DNA from: Chloroflexota bacterium
GTDB taxonomy: Bacteria; Chloroflexota; Limnocylindria; Limnocylindrales; CSP1-4
NCBI GenBank assembly: GCA_005880805.1
Contig: VBFZ01000174.1
Coordinates: forward strand, 5,365 to 21,605
Direction of reading: 5' to 3'
Length of the DNA: 16,241 bases
Shown: positions 5,766 through 12,622 of the stretch, piece by piece
Layout of the letters: each line of letters begins with the position of its first letter
Numbering within the stretch: position 1 is the stretch's first letter
Translations under genes and position numbers: made by a program
The notes under the pieces: generated by a model
Database searches by the model: none
What the model was told of the DNA's origin: nothing
What the model saw: only the letters and a program-made list of their open reading frames with translations

Positions 5766-5780
5766 TTGCAACGGGCTTTC
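5766..5780 (-). promoter_or_regulatory. GAAA/GCAA phased pair upstream of the kinase-like gene
   Basis: On the minus strand GAAA (5780-5777) and GCAA (5769-5766) are 11 bp apart, ending 104 bp before ATG 5661. The same GAAAGC-N2-GTTGCAA arrangement occurs at 1013-999. It is a weaker member of the repeat set because one half-site is changed. Confidence 0.3.
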
Positions 5781-5958
5781 AGCGCCAGGGCCGAATGCCA
5801 GAGTCGTCAGAGTGGTCGTCAGGCTCCCGGAGCCACACAGCATCGACAGGCCTCGCAGGCGCGCGCTGCAACGGGCGTGATAGGAGCGCCTGTTCGCAGA
5901 GCATCGCGCCGCGACGGGCCCCTAACTAGCCTCACGCCACGAGTTTCGAGGAGGCGGA

Positions 5959-8900
5959 TTACAACGGTTCGGACCATAACCAGCTCAGGAGTAAGGGACG
6001 TCGAGCGTGGGTGCCCCACTCGAAGCCGATCGCGCCACCGAAGAACCCATCAGCCGGGAGGATCTGTCGATGCAGGTCCTCGGCTACCTGATCGCCATCA
6101 TCGCGTTCGCGGCGGCTGCCCTTTTGGCGCTGGTCCGCTGACTCACTGAGCGAAACGGGCGCTCGGGGCCTGGAGGGGGCTCTTCGTTCGCGGCTCTCGG
6201 CTCCCCGCCCGGCGGTCGACGCCTTCTCGCCGTCGGTCCCGGGCTGCAACCGCGCCTGCCGGTCGTCCGTTGAGGCTCGCGACCCTCGGCCGTCCGTCTG
6301 TTCCGATCCGGCGAGCGGCAGCCTGATCGTCACCGTCGTCCCCTCGCCAACCTTCGACTTGAGCTCGACGCGACCGCCGTGGCCCTCGATGATCGCCCTG
6401 GTGATGTAGAGGCCGAGGCCCAGCCCCGGTGACGGGTTCCTGGAGCGATCTGTCAGCTTGGCGAAGCGCTCGAAGATCTTCGTCTGGCCTTCTGCGTCGA
6501 TGCCCGCACCGCGGTCCACCACCGTGATCGTCGCGTTGGTCGAGTTGCCACGGAGGGTGACATCGACGCTGGGCGATTCGGGCGCATGCACCTGGCCGTT
6601 GGTGACCACGTTCAGGATTGCCTGCTCGAGCCGGACCTCATCGCCGTTCACGATCAGGGGCTGCCGCCCGCCCGATAGCCGGATAGGTTGATCGGGGGAG
6701 ATGACCTGCGCGACGTCCAGGGCGCGTTGGATGACCGGCACGATGTCGATCGGGGCGCGGTCCAGCTCGAGGCGACCGTACTGGAGCCTGCTCACATCCA
6801 GGAACTCGGACATCAGCCTGGCCAGGCGGTTCGCCTGGATCAGCGCGCTGGAGGCGTAGCTGCGTGCCGCGTCGCTGGTCTCAACTTCCGGCGACCGACC
6901 GAGGAGCTGCAGGTAGCCACGGAGGGCCGCAAGCGGCGTTCGGAGCTCGTGACCGGCGATTGCAATGAACTCCTCTTGCACCCGCCTGAGAGTCCGGTCG
7001 GTGGTGTCGCGGATCACGATCACGCCGCCGGCTCGCTCGCCTGCGTCCGAGAGCGGTCCCCCGGTAGCCTCGAACCAGCGACGCCGGCCATCGCCGTCCG
7101 AGATGCTGAACTCGATCGAGAATGATTCGCCCGCCGCCGCCAGGCCGACCGGCGAACGGTCCCCGGACAGCGGATGGCCTGCAGGATCGACCAGGTCCAG
7201 GGCGAGATCGACTCCTTCGAACATCGTGTCGTACGTCTGGTTGCTCAGCAGAACGTCGCCCTCCGGCCTGATCACGACGACGGCATCACGCATGTGACCG
7301 AGAACGCCCGACAGTCGGGCACGCTCCACCTCGCTCAGGCGGTGCTGGTGCTCGAGGTTGAGGGCGGCCTCCTCCAGCTCGTGGCTGCGAGCTTCGAGAT
7401 CGTCGTTGGTGGTGTTCAACTCCTCGACGGTGGCTTGCAGCTCCTCGTTGAGGGTCTCGAGCTCCTCGTTCGTGGCCTGCAGCTCCTCATTGAGGGTCTC
7501 CACCTCCTCGGTCGCCGCCTGGATTTCCTCGGTCGAGACGACAAGCTCCTCGTTCGCAGCGCGCAGCTCCGCGTTGCCGGCCGCTAGCTCCTGGTTCGCC
7601 GCCAGCAGATCGCTTTGGCGCTCCCGGAGGTTCTCGACCTGGTCGAGCGCGGCCTGAAACGAGTCCTTGTTCTCCGCGGACCACTTCTCCGCGCTTCGTC
7701 GTTCCTCGGCGCCCTTTGTGGCGTCGCTTATCACGATGAGCACGCCGTCACGAGCATCCGCGTTGTTGGGATCAGTCCGAGGCTGCACCTGAAAGTCGAG
7801 CCACTGGGGTGCTTCACGCACGGCGGCATCGGCGGCCACCTGCGCGACCCGGCTAGCCGATTCGCCACGCAGCGCGCCGTCGATCAGCTTGCGAAGGACG
7901 GCCGAATCGATCCCCCCCGCGAGGTGGATGAAGTCCTGGCCGATCGCGGACGTGTGAATTCCCAGGAGGCGCCGGGCGGCCGCGTTGAGGAACTGGATGT
8001 CATACGACTCGTCGACGACGACGACGCCGACCGGCAGCTGCATCAGGACGTTGTCGGCTCTCTCAAAGGCGGCGATCTGCGAGCGTGCAGCCGCCGTCGG
8101 GGCGCCTTCCGGCGCGAGCGCGCGGCGACGGGCCTGCCCAAGGAGCAGTCGCGGCGGAGGTGGCGTCCGGGCCGGGGGCACGAGGACGCGCTCGCCCTGC
8201 CGTCGATAGACCTTGAGCTTCGGATTCTCCAACACAAAGTATTCGTGCAGCGGGCTGGTCGTCTCCGCCTTGCCCAGCACCAGCCAGCCCGCGTCACGCA
8301 GCGAGAACGCGAACAGCTGGAGGGCCCGCCGCTGAAGCTCGGGCGTGAAGTAGATCAGCACGTTGCGGCAGACGGCCAGGTCGATCCGGGGGAAGGGCGC
8401 CCGCTGGGCGAGGTCGTGCTCCCCGAACACGGTCATCAGGCGGATCTGCTTCTTGATCTCGTACTCGCCGTCGTTCTCGTTGAAATAGCGCTCGATGAGC
8501 TGCGGATCCATCCCCTTGACTGCGGAGCGTGGGTACACACCCCGGCGTGCGAACGCGATTGCCTTCGCGTCCAGGTCGGTCGCGAACACCCGCACGCCGG
8601 ACCGACCGGTCGCGTCGCCAAGGGCTTCGGCGAGCAGGATCGCGAGCGAATACGCCTCCTCGCCCGTGGCGCAGCCGGCCGACCACAGCCGAAGCTCGCC
8701 GCCCCGCGCCTCGGCCTCGGCGATCAGTCGCGGGAGGATGTCATCACGCAGGTAGTCGAACAGGTCCGGGTCGCGGAAGAACTCGGTGACCTTGATCAGG
8801 AAGCTGCTGACGAGCCGCTGGTACTCGTCAGGGTTGGTTCGCAGGTATCGAACGTAGTCCTTCAGCTGGGTCGTGTTCGTCGCGGCCATCCGGCGCTGAA

Positions 8901-9588
8901 GGCGGCGCATGATCGTGGGCCGCTTGTACGTCCGGAAGTCGATTCCACTCTGTTCCTGGATGTCGGACAGGAACGCGCGGAAGGCCTTCTCGTCCCCCGC
9001 CACCGCCGGCTGGTAGACGCCCGTGACGAGGTCGTTCAGCAATGTCCCGATAGCCTCGAGGTCGGCGACGATGTCGACGTCGGTCGGCGACAGCGAGAGC
9101 GGCATCGAGGGGTAGCTGGCGGTCTGCGGGTTCTGGATGACGACCGTGCCGCCGGCCGCGCTCACATGTCGTGCACCGGCCGCGCCGTCGGAGCCAATCC
9201 CGGTCAGGATCACGGCCACGAGACCCTCGCCGAACGCCTCCGCTGCGCTGTCGAGCAGCAGGTCGACCGAAGGCTTCGGGCCGGGATGAGAGTCCTCCCG
9301 AACGCCCACCCGCTCGCTCGCGACCTCGACGAGCCGGTTGGCCGGCACGAGGTAGACGACACCCGGCCGGAGCGCCTCCTCGGTCTCCACGGTGATGACG
9401 TCGAGCGGGGTGCGACGACGCAGGATGTCGGCCAGGTGGCTCTGCCGGCGGGGATCGAGGTGCTGGGCGACGACGATCGGCGCCGGAAAGCTCTGAGGAA
9501 GGCTCGCGACGAGCGTCGACAGTGCATCGATTCCGCCGGCGCTGGCGCCGATGACTACGAGCTGGGGCATCGACTGTTGCTCGGCCAT
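5959..9588 (-). CDS. CheB-CheR-PAS-histidine kinase fusion protein
   Basis: This 1209-residue multidomain signalling protein has, in order: CheB methylesterase (about 8-190; S16 in GASAGG, H43 in QHL, D134 in GSDG); CheR methyltransferase (about 200-465; SAM-binding motif SAGCATGEEAYSLA at 303-316, CRNVLIYF at 407-414); a PAS-like domain (about 505-625); a long coiled coil with repeated NEEL heptads (about 640-740); a second PAS-like domain (about 760-865); HisKA (HELRTPL, H880); and HATPase (N993/N997, DRGAGI at 1025, GLGLGL at 1055). There is no membrane segment and no receiver. The start is ATG 9586-9588 with AGGGAGG just upstream; a TTG at 9604-9606 is less likely. Residues after about 1095 are low-complexity and overlap a small opposite-strand gene. 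Such fusions are known in many phyla, usually outside classical chemotaxis. Confidence 0.93.
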   Translation of the reverse strand: MAEQQSMPQLVVIGASAGGIDALSTLVASLPQSFPAPIVVAQHLDPRRQSHLADILRRRTPLDVITVETEEALRPGVVYLVPANRLVEVASERVGVREDSHPGPKPSVDLLLDSAAEAFGEGLVAVILTGIGSDGAAGARHVSAAGGTVVIQNPQTASYPSMPLSLSPTDVDIVADLEAIGTLLNDLVTGVYQPAVAGDEKAFRAFLSDIQEQSGIDFRTYKRPTIMRRLQRRMAATNTTQLKDYVRYLRTNPDEYQRLVSSFLIKVTEFFRDPDLFDYLRDDILPRLIAEAEARGGELRLWSAGCATGEEAYSLAILLAEALGDATGRSGVRVFATDLDAKAIAFARRGVYPRSAVKGMDPQLIERYFNENDGEYEIKKQIRLMTVFGEHDLAQRAPFPRIDLAVCRNVLIYFTPELQRRALQLFAFSLRDAGWLVLGKAETTSPLHEYFVLENPKLKVYRRQGERVLVPPARTPPPPRLLLGQARRRALAPEGAPTAAARSQIAAFERADNVLMQLPVGVVVVDESYDIQFLNAAARRLLGIHTSAIGQDFIHLAGGIDSAVLRKLIDGALRGESASRVAQVAADAAVREAPQWLDFQVQPRTDPNNADARDGVLIVISDATKGAEERRSAEKWSAENKDSFQAALDQVENLRERQSDLLAANQELAAGNAELRAANEELVVSTEEIQAATEEVETLNEELQATNEELETLNEELQATVEELNTTNDDLEARSHELEEAALNLEHQHRLSEVERARLSGVLGHMRDAVVVIRPEGDVLLSNQTYDTMFEGVDLALDLVDPAGHPLSGDRSPVGLAAAGESFSIEFSISDGDGRRRWFEATGGPLSDAGERAGGVIVIRDTTDRTLRRVQEEFIAIAGHELRTPLAALRGYLQLLGRSPEVETSDAARSYASSALIQANRLARLMSEFLDVSRLQYGRLELDRAPIDIVPVIQRALDVAQVISPDQPIRLSGGRQPLIVNGDEVRLEQAILNVVTNGQVHAPESPSVDVTLRGNSTNATITVVDRGAGIDAEGQTKIFERFAKLTDRSRNPSPGLGLGLYITRAIIEGHGGRVELKSKVGEGTTVTIRLPLAGSEQTDGRGSRASTDDRQARLQPGTDGEKASTAGRGAESRERRAPSRPRAPVSLSESADQRQKGSRRERDDGDQVAEDLHRQILPADGFFGGAIGFEWGTHARRPLLLSWLWSEPL
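6070..6141 (+). CDS. Possible 23-residue membrane microprotein, antisense to the kinase tail
   Basis: From ATG 6070 the product is MQVLGYLIAIIAFAAA followed by ALLALVR, one complete transmembrane helix ending in Arg. GGGAGG (6056-6061) lies eight bases upstream, an excellent ribosome binding site. An in-frame GTG at 6007 with AAGGGA upstream would give a 44-residue form with an acidic N-terminus (…EEPISREDLS). Of 22 codons after the ATG, 20 end in G or C, against 16 of 22 for the opposite strand read in the kinase frame, which favours this strand. It overlaps the low-complexity 3' end of the CheB-CheR-kinase gene. No family is recognised. Chance remains possible at this length. Confidence 0.45.
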   Translation: MQVLGYLIAIIAFAAAALLALVR

Positions 9589-9676
9589 GTCCTCCCTGCC
9601 GAACAAGGGGGTACCCTTGACGGGCGCCCTCGAGCCGCAATTTTGCCGAGCTGGATTCTATCCCAGGGGGCCGCGA
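9589..9676. promoter_or_regulatory. Divergent promoter region between the two CheB-type genes
   Basis: This 88-bp region serves both genes. It holds an inverted repeat CAAGGG-N4-CCCTTG (9604-9619), a good minus-strand -10 hexamer TAGAAT (9660-9655) about 67 bp from the fusion gene's ATG, a -35-like TTGACG (9617-9622) facing the plus gene without a clear -10, and a small inverted repeat GCAA-TT-TTGC (9637-9646). AGGGGG (9665-9670) is the ribosome binding site for the plus gene. Confidence 0.45.
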
Positions 9677-10264
9677 ATGCCGAACCGACGGATCGTCGTG
9701 ATCGGCGCGTCGGCGGGCGGCGTCGAATCGCTCGTTGGGCTGGTCGGCAATCTGCCGGGGGGCCTTGCAGCAGCAGTCTTCGTGGTGCTCCACATGCCGA
9801 CGGGTGTCGTCAGCCACCTGCCGACGATTCTGAGTCGCGCGGGCCCGCTGCCCGCGGTCCAGATCCGGAATCAGACCCAGATCCGGGCAGGGATCATCCA
9901 CGTCGCCGAGCCGGACCACCATCTCGTGATCGAACCGGGTCGTGCGATATCTCTTCGTGGTCCGCGGGAGAACGGTCATCGTCCGGCCATCGACCCGATG
10001 TTCAGATCCGCCGCCCTGGCGTACGGACCTGAGGTTGCCGCGGTCGTCCTGTCGGGCGTGCTCGACGACGGGACGGCCGGCCTGGCGGTGGTCCGGCAAC
10101 ACGGAGGAATGACCCTCGTCCAGGACCCGGGCGAGGCCCTGTTTCCGGGCATGCCGGCCGTTGCGATCGAGAGCGTGGAGGTCGACTACGTGCTTCCAGT
10201 TCGCGAGATCGCTGCGACGCTGGCGGACATCGTGGGGTTGGGCGACGTCTCGTTCGCCGAATGA
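9677..10264 (+). CDS. Stand-alone CheB-type methylesterase
   Basis: This 195-residue protein consists of only the CheB catalytic domain (PF01339). The triad is visible: S12 in GASAGG, H39 in VVLHMP and D131 in SGVLDDG. There is no receiver domain, so phosphorylation cannot control it in the usual way. ATG 9677 is chosen because AGGGGG lies six bases upstream and the homologous fold begins immediately (RRIVVIGASAGG); an upstream extension would run through the divergent promoter. Classical CheB removes methyl groups from glutamate residues of chemoreceptors; no receptor gene is visible here, so the substrate is unknown. It is divergent from the fusion protein that carries its own CheB domain, and converges with a single-domain receiver 21 bp downstream, suggesting one signalling unit. 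Confidence 0.92.
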   Translation: MPNRRIVVIGASAGGVESLVGLVGNLPGGLAAAVFVVLHMPTGVVSHLPTILSRAGPLPAVQIRNQTQIRAGIIHVAEPDHHLVIEPGRAISLRGPRENGHRPAIDPMFRSAALAYGPEVAAVVLSGVLDDGTAGLAVVRQHGGMTLVQDPGEALFPGMPAVAIESVEVDYVLPVREIAATLADIVGLGDVSFAE

Positions 10265-10285
10265 GAGCCGGCCGTCGTGCAGAAG

Positions 10286-10717
10286 CTAGGCGGGCGTTCC
10301 GTTGGTGGCGACTGGTCCGGACACGAGACGCTCGATCGCGGCCACGACATCGGGCAGGTCGTAGGGCTTCGCGAAGTACGCATCGGCGTGAAGCCGGCCG
10401 GCGGCGTACGGCAGGTCGGTCGAAGCGCTCACGAGCACGAGCGCAAAGTCGCCCGCACTTCGTCGCAACCTGTCGACGATCGTGTCCGCGTCGAGGTCGG
10501 GCAGCAGGAGGTCCAGGACGACGGCGGAAGGATGCGTGCGCGTGGCTGTCGCGAGCGCGTCACGCCCGCGCCCCGCGCTGGCAACCGTGAAGCCCTCGGC
10601 CTCGAAGGCAGTCACCAGGATCTCCCGATTAGCAGCGTCGTCTTCAATGACCAGGAGGTGGCGGGTCTCCTGGCTCGTCGGTGCTGTAGATCTGCGGAGT
10701 TGCGACGACACAAACAA
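10286..10717 (-). CDS. Single-domain response regulator (receiver)
   Basis: This is a 143-residue CheY-like receiver with no output domain. Residues seen: acidic pocket VIEDD (D26, D27), phosphoacceptor D69 in VVLDLLLPD, S97 in VLVSAS (in place of the usual Thr/Ser switch) and K117 in FAKPYD. About 18 residues precede the fold. The start is uncertain: TTG 10715-10717 opens the frame, GTG 10709-10711 is an alternative, and neither has a clear ribosome binding site. It could shuttle phosphate between the nearby kinases, including the phosphotransferase-like protein at 4984-5661. It follows the OmpR-type regulator gene on the same strand after 140 bp that contain the phased ATTGCAG repeat, so it probably has its own promoter. 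Confidence 0.88.
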   Translation of the reverse strand: MFVSSQLRRSTAPTSQETRHLLVIEDDAANREILVTAFEAEGFTVASAGRGRDALATATRTHPSAVVLDLLLPDLDADTIVDRLRRSAGDFALVLVSASTDLPYAAGRLHADAYFAKPYDLPDVVAAIERLVSGPVATNGTPA

Positions 10718-10812
10718 CGACCCGGATGGAAGTGCAGACGGCCATCCCCTGGGGGTTGGGCCCCTTGATCATCGCCGCGCTAGCGTGGCGGTCCGCCAAA
10801 CCGCGAGCGAAG

Positions 10813-10834
10813 CCATTGCAGGACCATTGCAGTC
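10813..10834 (-). promoter_or_regulatory. Tandem 11-bp repeat with CCATTGCAG core
   Basis: CCATTGCAG occurs at 10813-10821 and 10824-10832, in back-to-back 11-bp units. Read toward the receiver gene (minus strand) this gives GCAA at 10830-10827 and 10819-10816, ending about 98 bp before the TTG start. It is the cleanest copy of the recurring phased element and lies 23 bp after the stop of the OmpR-type regulator gene. Confidence 0.5.
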
Positions 10835-10857
10835 CGCGGCCGGAGAGCGGGCGGAGG

Positions 10858-11619
10858 TCAGCTCCAGCGGCTGGTGCGGCCCGCGGTTCCGTCCACGTCG
10901 AGGAGGTACCCCAGGCGCGGGATCGTCTTGATGGGGCCACCGGTCGAGCGCGGCACCCCGAGCTTCCGGCGCAGCTTGCCGATCGTGGTGCGGAGCGTCC
11001 GGACGTCGTCCCGGTAGTCGGGGCCCCACACCGTCGTGAGAAGCTCGCCGTGGCCGAGGACCGTGTTCGGATGAACGGCCATCTCGCGCAGGACGCCCCA
11101 CTCGTGGCGGGTGAGCCACACTGGCTCGCCCTTCCGCCGCACGACCCGATGCTCGACATCGACTTCGACGTTCAGCTCGGGCAGCCGGATCGCAGCCTGT
11201 GGTGCCTTGCCTGAGGCTCTCCGCAACAATGCGCGCGCCCGTGCCCCGAGTTCCTCGGGGTCGAACGGTTTGCCGAGGTAGTCATCGGCGCCCAGGTCCA
11301 GCCCAACCCGAATGTCGGACCGACGCGAGCGCTGGCTCAGGATGATGGCCGGGACGGGCTCGAAATCGCGCATCTGGCGCAGCAGCTCGAAGCCATCGGT
11401 ATCGGGGAGCAACAGGTCGAGCACGACGAGATCCGGCCGGATGTCGCCGAAGATCCGCAGCGCCTCCGAGCCGTCACTGGCAGTCACGACCTTGAAGCCC
11501 TCGTCGCGCAGCGTTCGCTGGACGAGTCGACGCACCGGCGCGTCGTCGTCGACCGCCAGGACGACCGGCTCTTCCAGTGACCCGGTGCGGTGCACGGGCG
11601 ATGCCGTTCGCGACACCAT
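10858..11619 (-). CDS. OmpR/PhoB-family DNA-binding response regulator
   Basis: This 253-residue protein has a receiver (about 18-135) with D24/D25, phosphoacceptor D68 in VVLDLLLPDTDG, S95 in ILSQRS and K117 in GKPFD. A winged-helix DNA-binding domain follows (about 145-245), with LTRHEWGVLREMAVHPNTVL and the recognition-helix region DVRTLRTTIGKLRRKLG ending in IPRLGYLL, diagnostic of the OmpR/PhoB family. Length is slightly above normal because of a 17-residue N-terminal extension. ATG 11617-11619 has no ribosome binding site, but a -10 hexamer TATAGT lies six bases upstream, implying leaderless mRNA. No sensor kinase gene is adjacent in the same operon; the kinases in this island are candidates. 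PhoB-type proteins bind 11-bp direct repeats like those found in this window. Confidence 0.93.
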   Translation of the reverse strand: MVSRTASPVHRTGSLEEPVVLAVDDDAPVRRLVQRTLRDEGFKVVTASDGSEALRIFGDIRPDLVVLDLLLPDTDGFELLRQMRDFEPVPAIILSQRSRRSDIRVGLDLGADDYLGKPFDPEELGARARALLRRASGKAPQAAIRLPELNVEVDVEHRVVRRKGEPVWLTRHEWGVLREMAVHPNTVLGHGELLTTVWGPDYRDDVRTLRTTIGKLRRKLGVPRSTGGPIKTIPRLGYLLDVDGTAGRTSRWS

Positions 11620-11625
11620 CCGGGC

Positions 11626-11653
11626 ACTATACCGCCGACATCGCCGCGGTCAG
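11626..11653 (-). promoter_or_regulatory. Promoter for a leaderless response-regulator mRNA
   Basis: On the minus strand, CTGACC (11653-11648) and TATAGT (11631-11626) are 16 bases apart. The ATG at 11619 begins seven bases after the -10, which is where transcription would start. The mRNA would then begin at or next to the start codon. Confidence 0.55.
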
Positions 11654-11713
11654 CCTCTTACGACGATGCCTCGCGTTTCGCGCCGTTCAGTTGTCGGGGG
11701 TGCGGAGACGTGA

Positions 11714-11989
11714 TCAGGCGGAGCCGGTCACCGCGGATTCCTCGCCGAGAGGGTTGACCGCGCGGCCGTCGCGGTAGATGTACCAGACCGTCTGGCCGAG
11801 GTCGGCAAGCGCGTTGCGTGGCTGCACGCGGACCTGTGGCCAGCGCCCCCGCAGTGCGTCCTCCAACCGCTCCACCAGCTCCTCGCGGCTCATCGCCTGG
11901 TCGGCTTCGCGCGCCAGGACGTCGTCCACGGCAGCGGTGAACTCGACGTCGTCCGACGGGAAGCAGTTCGCCAACGGCGACGACAGCAC
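11714..11989 (-). CDS. Small protein of unknown function
   Basis: This 91-residue protein starts at GTG 11987-11989. GGAGG (12000-11996, minus strand) lies six bases upstream and fixes the start; the longer frame is Arg/Gly-rich and non-coding in character. The middle is helical and charged (AAVDDVLAREADQAMSREELVERLEDALRG). It is followed by what looks like two short strands, RWPQVRVQPRN and TVWYIYRDGRAVNP, that is, an alpha-beta mini-fold. There is one Cys near the N-terminus and no signal or membrane segment. I recognise no family. It lies 94 bp upstream of the OmpR-type regulator on the same strand but is probably not its operon partner, given that gene's own promoter. A GCAA/GAAA phased pair lies 95 bp upstream. 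Confidence 0.7.
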   Translation of the reverse strand: MLSSPLANCFPSDDVEFTAAVDDVLAREADQAMSREELVERLEDALRGRWPQVRVQPRNALADLGQTVWYIYRDGRAVNPLGEESAVTGSA

Positions 11990-12084
11990 TCGCACCCTCC
12001 TTGCGCGGCCGCCCTCGGGCCCACGCCACCCGGGAGAATGTCGGCTGCCGGAGCCGCGACTTCCACGGGGAGCGTGGCGAGACG

Positions 12085-12099
12085 TTTCACAGTAGTTGC
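12085..12099 (-). promoter_or_regulatory. GCAA/GAAA phased pair upstream of the 91-residue gene
   Basis: On the minus strand GCAA (12099-12096) and GAAA (12088-12085) are 11 bp apart, ending 95 bp before GTG 11989. It shares the 311-bp divergent gap 11990-12300 with the plus-strand pair at 12193-12207. I see no gene in that gap. Confidence 0.3.
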
Positions 12100-12192
12100 A
12101 ATTGGTGCGCGTGCAGTCACGCCGCCCTTGCCGGCCTGGCGGTCCTGGCCCGCCTCGCGACGGTCGTGTGGTCCGCCGGCCGTCACGGCCAT

Positions 12193-12207
12193 GCAACACA
12201 GCTGCAA
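12193..12207 (+). promoter_or_regulatory. Phased GCAA pair upstream of the ferritin-like gene
   Basis: GCAA at 12193-12196 and 12204-12207, 11 bp apart, points toward the gene at 12301 and ends 93 bp before its ATG. A small inverted repeat GGCAG-ACAC-CTGCC follows at 12262-12275. No convincing -10 is seen at fixed spacing. Confidence 0.4.
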
Positions 12208-12300
12208 GGGCCCGACGAGGGCTTTCCGGCCGAGCCGCCACCCGTGTCGGGCGAGGCTAGAGGCAGACACCTGCCCATGCCAAACGTGCAAGGAGTAGCC

Positions 12301-12528
12301 ATGCAGCAGCGATCAGGAACCGCGACCCCGACCCGTTCACCGGTCGATGACCAGACGTACGACCTTCTGCAGTCGCTGACCTCGAAGCTCGAGGCCATCG
12401 AGGCGTACGAGACGTACGCGGCCGACGGTGGCCGCTACGGGTCGCTCTTCGAGGAGCTCGCCAACGAAGATCGGCAGCACGCCGAGAAGCTGCTCGACGC
12501 CCTTCGTGAGCGACTGGGTTCGCGCTAA
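12301..12528 (+). CDS. Two-helix ferritin-like small protein
   Basis: This 75-residue protein starts at ATG 12301, with AGGAG (12291-12295) five bases upstream. After a disordered N-terminus it has two helices: TYDLLQSLTSKLEAIEAYETYAAD and then GSLFEELANEDRQHAEKLLDALRERLG. The pairing of an acidic first helix (E31, E34, E37) with E-D-R-Q-H-A in the second (E56, D57, H60) resembles one half of a ferritin/rubrerythrin bundle and the two-helix encapsulated ferritins, where metal ligands come from a Glu in helix 1 and ExxH in helix 2. Here the ExxH position reads DxxH, so iron binding is not assured. No encapsulin gene is in the window. A plain helical hairpin of other function is the alternative. 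Confidence 0.6.
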   Translation: MQQRSGTATPTRSPVDDQTYDLLQSLTSKLEAIEAYETYAADGGRYGSLFEELANEDRQHAEKLLDALRERLGSR

Positions 12529-12622
12529 TCGCGTTCGCCGGATCGACCACGACCGCCTCGGTCCGCAAGGGCCGGGGCGATCGTCATGTCAGAGGGCTGG
12601 AGCGTCCGCCGCGGAGGAGACA

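Noticed and set aside
7615..10032. An 805-codon open frame on the plus strand opposite the CheB-CheR-kinase gene
   Set aside because: It is antisense to clearly recognisable CheB and CheR domains, lacks any recognisable domain of its own until it enters other genes, and has no ribosome binding site. Long antisense frames are expected in GC-rich DNA.
12001..12300. Upstream extension of the ferritin-like protein frame
   Set aside because: The extension is Arg/Cys-rich without homology, and ATG 12301 has a good ribosome binding site.
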